From the NCBI GenBank assembly GCA_905211345.1, contig CAJMAO010000059.1:1-10020 (forward strand): a stretch of 10,020 bases of DNA, written 5' to 3'. This DNA comes from an uncultured Prevotella sp. (GTDB lineage: Bacteria > Bacteroidota > Bacteroidia > Bacteroidales > Bacteroidaceae). Both the position numbers and the translations under genes were made by a program. The notes under the pieces were generated by a model. That model ran no database searches and was not told the DNA's origin. It saw nothing but the letters and a program-made list of their open reading frames with translations. Shown here piece after piece: positions 6,510-10,020 of the stretch. Within the stretch, counting starts at the first letter, position 1, and each line of letters opens with the position of its first letter.

Positions 6510-6633
6510 GCCGCCGGATGCCCGCCTCGATTTATACCGGAAGAACGGGGGCTCAGCGTTTCGGCGGCGGCTCCATGACAGTGTAAAGGGTTTTAGTCCT
6601 TTCAACTTCCATGATTTCTTTAACTTCAAATAA
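6499..6633 (+). CDS. Possible 44-residue small ORF overlapping the ribF stop (doubtful)
   Basis: An ATG at 6499 in the +1 frame overlaps the last 11 bases of ribF and opens a frame of 44 codons ending with TAA at 6631-6633, 27 bases before the protease gene. The product would be basic in the middle (F-R-R-R-L-H) with a Phe-rich tail (F-N-F-H-D-F-F-N-F-K). No family is recognised. Overlap with the upstream stop would allow translational coupling, and otherwise this 151-base gap is empty. However, a frame this short is expected by chance in GC-rich DNA, and it could equally be untranslated spacer. Confidence 0.15.
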   Translation: MSDRPPDARLDLYRKNGGSAFRRRLHDSVKGFSPFNFHDFFNFK

Positions 6634-6660
6634 GAATTTGTTTAACTTCTAGAAAACAGT

Positions 6661-7473
6661 ATGAAAAAGGCGCTTTTATATCTTTTTTATTTCGTGTTGG
6701 TGCAGTTTTTCCTCTCGTGGGCTGTTTATGCTGTGTGGATGCTGGCGTCGGGCGAAAGCCTTGGCTACGTGTGGCAAACGTTTAACGGCGGCAATGCCGA
6801 CGCAATGACGGCCCCGATGCTAATCCTCGCGTCGGCCGTTACGAGCGTGGCCGTCGGCGCGCTGTTCATCTGGAGGAAGTATGCCGTGGTGTCGCCCACA
6901 TATCTTCGCACCCGGCCTTGGGGCGTGTTCTTCTGGTGCGCGGTGGCTTCGGTGGGTACGCTCGTGCCTTCGGGGGCCCTGCAAGAGCTGATGCCGGAGC
7001 TTCCCGACACGATGGGCGACACGTTCAAGATGATCATGGGGCACAATTACGGTTACTTTACGCTGTGCCTCCTTGCGCCGTTGGCCGAGGAGATAGTGTT
7101 CCGCGGCGCAATATTGCGTTCGCTGCTGCGTTACGTCGGCAGCCATTGGGCGGCCATAGCCATATCCGCCGTAATCTTTGCCGTCGCCCATGTCAACCCG
7201 GCCCAGATGCCCCACGCCTTCCTTGTGGGCCTGCTTCTCGGCTGGATGTATTACCGCACGGGCAGTATTCTGCCCGGGGTGGCGCTCCATTGGGTGAACA
7301 ACACTGCGGCTTACGTAGTTTATGTGCTGATGCCTTACACTGCGGACATGTCGCTTTTGCAGCTTTTCGGCGGCAACGGCAATAATGTCGTGCTGGCCGT
7401 GGTGTTCTCGCTGCTCATATTTGTGCCGGCCGTTTACCAACTGAATTTACGCATGAGAAAGGCCGAGGGTTGA
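6661..7473 (+). CDS. CPBP-family intramembrane metalloprotease (CAAX protease-like)
   Basis: A 270-residue polytopic membrane protein of the CPBP (Abi, Rce1-like) family. Hydrophobic segments lie near 4-29, 51-70, 86-103, 129-142, 161-178, 186-206 and 243-263. The family signature is complete: E-E-I-V-F-R-G at 143-149 (Glu143, Glu144, Arg148), F-A-V-A-H at 173-177 (His177), and H-W-V-N-N at 210-214 (His210, Asn214), which together form the glutamate/histidine active site within the membrane. Bacterial members are variously linked to bacteriocin self-immunity, processing of membrane peptides or regulation, but most have no known substrate; no peptide or bacteriocin gene is seen nearby. It begins 151 bases after ribF and probably belongs to the same transcription unit unless it has its own promoter. 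It ends inside a hairpin shared with the convergent NADH dehydrogenase gene. Confidence 0.9.
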   Translation: MKKALLYLFYFVLVQFFLSWAVYAVWMLASGESLGYVWQTFNGGNADAMTAPMLILASAVTSVAVGALFIWRKYAVVSPTYLRTRPWGVFFWCAVASVGTLVPSGALQELMPELPDTMGDTFKMIMGHNYGYFTLCLLAPLAEEIVFRGAILRSLLRYVGSHWAAIAISAVIFAVAHVNPAQMPHAFLVGLLLGWMYYRTGSILPGVALHWVNNTAAYVVYVLMPYTADMSLLQLFGGNGNNVVLAVVFSLLIFVPAVYQLNLRMRKAEG

Positions 7474-7485
7474 CCCCGGCCTTTC
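7457..7485. terminator. Hairpin between convergent protease and NADH dehydrogenase genes
   Basis: Bases 7457-7465 pair with 7477-7485 and 7467-7469 with 7474-7476, leaving A7466 bulged and a TTGA loop that contains part of the protease stop codon. The 12-pair GC-rich stem lies at the convergent junction and can act from either side. Neither side has a good T run directly after the stem, so its strength as a terminator is uncertain. Confidence 0.6.
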
Positions 7486-7507
7486 CTGCAAATATTCTTT
7501 GTATTGT

Positions 7508-8857
7508 TTATTTCCCTTCGTTAGCTAAGTCTTCTCCCCAGTGTGTGACGGCTTCGCGCGCCTCGCGCTCCTGTATCTCCTTTGCTTTCTTGGGATAGAA
7601 TATCATGCGCAGCGACTGGTTGTAGTTGAAATAGTTCCACATCCAGTTGAGCAATACCACCACTTTGTTCCTCACTCCGAGTATGGAGCGCAGGTGGACG
7701 ACGAGCCACATCACCCACGCCACGAAGCCGCTCGTCTTTATTCCGGCGAATTCGGCTACCGCCTTGTTCCTTCCGACGGTTGCCATCGAGCCGAGGTTTT
7801 TGTACTTAAAGGGTTTCAAGTCTTTGCCGCGCTCCAGCCGTTTGATGTTGCGCGCAAGGTTCTTGCCCTGCTGTATGGCCACTTGGGCCAGCTGCGGGTG
7901 GCCGTTCGGATAGTCTTCGTCGCCGCATACGATGCACTGGTCGCCGATGCAGAACACCGAGTCCATGCTTTCAATGCGGTTGAAGCGGTCAACCTTTATC
8001 CTCTGCCCGCGCCCTAGACAGTCCTTGCCAATGCCTCCCACAGGGCTGCCGGCCACGCCGCTCACCCAGATAAACGTGCGTGTGGCTATCGAGCTGCCGT
8101 CGGCCAAGACTACCTTGTGGTCCTGATAGTCGGTCACCATCTTGTTCAGAAGCACGTTTACACCCATGCGGCGCAGGAATTTCTCGACGGCTTCCGACGA
8201 TTCCTGTGACATGCCCGACAGCAGCCTGTTGCCGGCTTCTATCAGATAAATGTTCATGAGGCTGGGGTCTAGGTCGGGATAGTCGTGCGGCAGCACCGTG
8301 CGCTTCATCTCAGAGAGCACTCCGGCCACCTCTACGCCGGTGGCGCCTCCGCCCACGATGACAACGTTGAGCAGTTCCTGCTGTTCCAGTTTGGTGGCGC
8401 AGGTTATGGCGCGCTCGATGTTCGCCAGTATGGCGTTCTGCAATCCCATGGCTTCCGAGACGGTTTTCATCGGCATGGCGTCGGTCTCAACGTTCTTGTT
8501 GCCGTAGAAGTTGGTGGTAGTTCCGGCAGCCAGTACGAGATAGTCGTAGTCAACCTTGCCTATCGAGGTCTGTATAATCTTCTTCTCCGGGTATATTGCG
8601 CGCAGCTCGGCCATGCGGAAATACACGTTCCTGCTGTGCTGGAATATCTTGCGGAAGGGGAATGATATTGAGCTGGGCTCCATTCCCGCCGATGCCACCT
8701 GATAGATAAGCGGCGGGAACTGGTGGTAGTTGTTCCTGTCGATGAGCACTATCTGGAAGCCCGAACGCTTCAACCTGTTGGCCACCTTCAGCCCGGCGAA
8801 GCCGCCTCCTACGATTACAACCCTTTTCTTGTCTCCTTTTTCGATGTTCAGACTCAT
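7508..8857 (-). CDS. ndh: Type II NADH:quinone oxidoreductase (NDH-2)
   Basis: A 449-residue single-subunit flavoenzyme that passes electrons from NADH through FAD to quinone at the inner face of the membrane without pumping protons. The first Rossmann fold, V-V-I-V-G-G-G-F-A-G at 13-22, binds FAD; the second, V-V-I-V-G-G-G-A-T-G-V-E at 165-176, binds NADH; F-C-I-G-D at 302-306 contacts FAD; A-Q-V-A-I-Q-Q-G at 324-331 is the conserved quinone-side helix. The C-terminal part (about 377-420, rich in Trp and hydrophobic residues) is the expected membrane-anchoring region. The frame stays open upstream to 8971, but the extra 38 residues look unlike a protein start and would contain a -7 promoter box (8912-8919). 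The ATG at 8857 puts the first glycine motif at the usual distance from the N terminus and gives normal family length. It is apparently monocistronic. Confidence 0.94.
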   Translation of the reverse strand: MSLNIEKGDKKRVVIVGGGFAGLKVANRLKRSGFQIVLIDRNNYHQFPPLIYQVASAGMEPSSISFPFRKIFQHSRNVYFRMAELRAIYPEKKIIQTSIGKVDYDYLVLAAGTTTNFYGNKNVETDAMPMKTVSEAMGLQNAILANIERAITCATKLEQQELLNVVIVGGGATGVEVAGVLSEMKRTVLPHDYPDLDPSLMNIYLIEAGNRLLSGMSQESSEAVEKFLRRMGVNVLLNKMVTDYQDHKVVLADGSSIATRTFIWVSGVAGSPVGGIGKDCLGRGQRIKVDRFNRIESMDSVFCIGDQCIVCGDEDYPNGHPQLAQVAIQQGKNLARNIKRLERGKDLKPFKYKNLGSMATVGRNKAVAEFAGIKTSGFVAWVMWLVVHLRSILGVRNKVVVLLNWMWNYFNYNQSLRMIFYPKKAKEIQEREAREAVTHWGEDLANEGK

Positions 8858-8911
8858 GCTGCTTGATACTGTTAGTTGGTTCCTGAAAAAATGTTTCCTT
8901 GAAAACAGTGG

Positions 8912-8936
8912 CAAAGATAGTGCTTTTCTTGTCAAA
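8912..8936 (-). promoter_or_regulatory. Candidate promoter of the NADH dehydrogenase gene
   Basis: On the minus strand TATCTTTG (complement of 8912-8919) matches the TAnnTTTG -7 box. A TTTG (complement of 8933-8936) lies upstream, but only 13 bases separate them instead of about 20, so only the -7 box is convincing. Transcription would start near 8905, leaving a leader of about 48 bases before the ATG at 8857. This supports the shorter start of the gene. Confidence 0.5.
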
Positions 8937-9011
8937 CGATTGCGCCTAACCGTGATTTTTACCATAAACACTTGATTTTTTGATTTATGTAAATAACGGG
9001 TTCTGATGCGC

Positions 9012-9030
9012 CGCGCCGTGCCGTGGCGCG
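9012..9030. repeat. GC-rich hairpin in the divergent intergenic region
   Basis: CGCGCC at 9012-9017 pairs with GGCGCG at 9025-9030 around a 7-base loop. A further GGGCGCG lies at 9042-9048. The block from 9007 to 9048 is markedly GC-rich against its A/T-rich surroundings. No T run follows in either direction, so a terminator is not supported; a protein-binding site is possible but unproven. Confidence 0.3.
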
Positions 9031-9080
9031 TTGGCTGTGATGGGCGCGTAAGTAACTATTAAAAAATGTATAAGTAGTTT

Positions 9081-9088
9081 TACTTTCG
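9081..9088 (+). promoter_or_regulatory. Weak promoter candidate for the small lipoprotein gene
   Basis: TACTTTCG at 9081-9088 resembles the -7 box TAnnTTTG with one change, the same change seen in the stronger promoter at 9573-9580. No TTTG box is found 20 bases upstream. If used, the transcript would carry a leader of about 85 bases before the start at 9180. Confidence 0.3.
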
Positions 9089-9179
9089 GCGGTTTGTCTT
9101 GTCATATATGTAAAAGGTCGTAGAAAAGTACTCTTTCCAACGGCATGAAAACCTAAGTATAACCTAAAACCACGAGATT

Positions 9180-9392
9180 ATGAGAATAGTTTCAAATTTG
9201 AAGATAGCAGCCTCGGCCTTGGTTATGGCCTTGCTGTGCCCGTCGTGCGTAGTCCACCGTGACCACCCGAAACCGCCTCCGCATAAGAAACACCATAAGC
9301 ATAAAAAGCCGAGACCGCCGCGCCACCACCACGGTTCGGTGGATTTAGGCCATGCCGACGGCACGTATTACGCCTCGGTTTGGTATGACTGA
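9180..9392 (+). CDS. Small His/Lys/Pro-rich probable lipoprotein, unknown function
   Basis: A 70-residue exported peptide of no recognised family. Residues 1-23 look like a signal peptide: Arg2 and Lys8, a hydrophobic core A-A-S-A-L-V-M-A-L-L, then C-P-S-C. Cys23 preceded by Ser is the likely lipidated residue, although -3 is Cys20 instead of the usual Leu, so the lipobox is atypical. The mature part (24-52) is strongly basic, with eight further His after His26 (29, 35, 38, 39, 41, 49-51), many Lys and Pro, and a His-His-His run. It ends in an uncharged aromatic tail, Y-Y-A-S-V-W-Y-D. The composition suggests binding of metal ions or of acidic surfaces, but this is inference. The start ATG follows an A-rich leader. 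A perfect hairpin lies 26 bases after the stop and may end its transcript. Confidence 0.65.
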   Translation: MRIVSNLKIAASALVMALLCPSCVVHRDHPKPPPHKKHHKHKKPRPPRHHHGSVDLGHADGTYYASVWYD

Positions 9393-9416
9393 TGCCGGCG
9401 CCTGCAGTAAGGCGCG

Positions 9417-9460
9417 TTGCAAAAGGCCACCTTTCGTCGTGTGAAAGGTGGCCTTTTGCG
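9417..9460. repeat. Hairpin repeat, copy 2 (perfect stem; possible terminator)
   Basis: The 44-base counterpart of the unit at 2066-2109. Here 9419-9435 pairs perfectly with 9443-9459, a 17-pair stem around a 7-base loop. The outer stem is the same as in copy 1, whereas the inner stem differs in sequence yet is fully paired. It stands 26 bases past the lipoprotein stop, and its four T in the 3' arm followed by GC make it a possible but imperfect terminator. Confidence 0.75.
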
Positions 9461-9469
9461 TTCCGATTC

Positions 9470-9509
9470 ACGGCCTTTCGCAAGCCAAAAGACGGCCTTT
9501 TGCAAAAGC
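9470..9509. repeat. Tandem partial copies of the hairpin repeat
   Basis: ACGGCCTTT-C/T-GCAA occurs at 9470-9483 and 9492-9505, a 22-base period, differing at one base. The second copy is preceded by AAAAG (9487-9491), and that block AAAAGACGGCCTTTTGCA is nearly identical to the right arm of copy 1 (2093-2109). These look like half-units of the hairpin repeat stacked beside copy 2, which suggests growth or decay of the element at this site. Confidence 0.6.
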
Positions 9510-9548
9510 ATTATTTATCGGTCGAAATGTTGTTTTTTGTAAGCAGGA

Positions 9549-9580
9549 TTTGCGTTTATGTGATAATTTTCCTAATTTCG
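9549..9580 (+). promoter_or_regulatory. Promoter of the small membrane protein gene
   Basis: TTTG at 9549-9552 is followed after exactly 20 bases by TAATTTCG at 9573-9580, a near-perfect Bacteroidetes -33/-7 pair. Transcription would begin near 9586, about 14 bases before the ATG at 9600. That short leader rules against the in-frame TTG at 9585 as the start. Confidence 0.78.
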
Positions 9581-9599
9581 CACCTTGGGAAATAATGTA

Positions 9600-9989
9600 A
9601 TGAAAACATCGGATTTGAAAAGGTACTGGCCTTGGATATGGCGGCTCGGCCTGTTTATTGATGCGCTGCTGCCTTTCACGCTTTATAATGACTGGCTTTA
9701 TTATGTGGCGGGCGTAATGTCGCTTGCCCTGTGGCTGTCGTGGCCGGAGCCGTCGGAAAAGGAAACCAACGCGAAAGGCCACCGCTGGAACCGCAACGAT
9801 GCGCTGTGGAGCGCCGGCATAAGCCTTGTGGGCGTTGTGGTGTGCATGGGTACGGGCAATGTGAGGCTGTCGTATGCGTGGTGGGTGTTTTTCGGCATGT
9901 GCGTCTTATGCGCGCTGCTTACCAACGTTCGCAGCCCTTACGGCAAGGAGTATGACATCTTTCCCGACGATGCCGGTAAGGACAAATGA
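9600..9989 (+). CDS. Small four-helix membrane protein, unknown function
   Basis: A 129-residue protein with four probable membrane helices: about 12-30 (Trp-rich, W-P-W-I-W), 32-49, 68-85 and 91-109. A hydrophilic, charged loop (50-67) splits them into two hairpins, and the tail from 110 is polar and acidic (Y-D-I-F-P-D-D). No conserved catalytic motif or known family is recognised. An in-frame TTG at 9585 would add five residues, but the promoter places the transcript start there, so ATG 9600 is preferred. The gene has its own strong promoter directly after the repeat cluster. Nothing downstream in the window shows whether it leads an operon. Confidence 0.75.
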   Translation: MKTSDLKRYWPWIWRLGLFIDALLPFTLYNDWLYYVAGVMSLALWLSWPEPSEKETNAKGHRWNRNDALWSAGISLVGVVVCMGTGNVRLSYAWWVFFGMCVLCALLTNVRSPYGKEYDIFPDDAGKDK

Positions 9990-10020
9990 CGCCGGCAAGC
10001 GGTAACGGGTAAGCAAATCG

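Larger units (their letters stand above)
8858..9179. other. Divergent intergenic region
   Basis: About 320 bases separate the NADH dehydrogenase gene from the small lipoprotein gene, both transcribed outward. The left part holds the candidate dehydrogenase promoter, the middle a GC-rich hairpin (9012-9030), and the right part an A/T-rich leader with a weak promoter candidate at 9081-9088. No open frame worth calling was seen. Confidence 0.5.

Noticed and set aside
5715..6629. 304-codon minus-strand frame opposite ribF
   Set aside because: Antisense of a clear RibF coding sequence; the product shows no family features.
8858..8971. 38-residue N-terminal extension of the NADH dehydrogenase
   Set aside because: The extension covers the leader and a -7 promoter box, and NDH-2 proteins normally begin shortly before the first glycine-rich motif, as they do from 8857.
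9585..9599. TTG start five codons upstream for the small membrane protein
   Set aside because: The promoter at 9549-9580 puts transcription start at about 9586, so the TTG would lie at the very 5' end; the ATG at 9600 fits better.

Overview
The window looks like chromosomal DNA from a member of the Bacteroidales (Bacteroides/Prevotella/Muribaculaceae range). The clues are promoters of the Bacteroidetes sigma-ABfr type (a TTTG box, about 20 bases, then TAnnTTTG or a near match), A-rich start regions without Shine-Dalgarno sequences, a Bacteroides-type tyrosine recombinase, and housekeeping proteins of recognisable Bacteroidales style. The genus cannot be fixed by eye.

Left end (1-1850). The last 22 codons of a short-chain dehydrogenase/reductase are followed by a strong intrinsic terminator. 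Then comes a solitary tyrosine recombinase (350-1564), a long hairpin terminator (1667-1706), and a CAT-anticodon tRNA on the minus strand with an almost ideal promoter (1819-1850). The recombinase sits beside the 3' end of the tRNA, a common integration site, but no duplicated tRNA end or other cargo is visible, so its role is open (island remnant, edge of an element reaching left, or invertase).

Middle (1851-7485). A 412-base gene-free stretch carries a hairpin repeat and a duplicated promoter-like 11-mer. It leads into a co-directional cluster: a PMCA-type calcium-pumping P-type ATPase (2263-4872), a YihX-like HAD phosphatase overlapping it by 4 bases (4869-5531), the bifunctional riboflavin kinase/FAD synthetase RibF (5562-6509), and a CPBP-family intramembrane protease (6661-7473). 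A 44-codon frame that overlaps the ribF stop is recorded as doubtful.

Right end (7486-10020). A type II NADH dehydrogenase (minus strand, 7508-8857) converges on the protease gene and shares a hairpin with it. It needs FAD, the product of RibF, although the two are not co-transcribed. A divergent intergenic region of about 320 bases leads to a 70-residue His/Lys/Pro-rich probable lipoprotein (9180-9392), then to a second, perfectly paired copy of the hairpin repeat with a tandem array beside it, and finally to a well-promoted four-helix membrane protein of unknown function (9600-9989).

Most of the window is ordinary core genome. The parts least explained by known families are the hairpin repeat, the His-rich small lipoprotein, the orphan recombinase next to the tRNA, and the unknown membrane protein. 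I see no CRISPR array, toxin-antitoxin pair, recognisable defence island or transposon.
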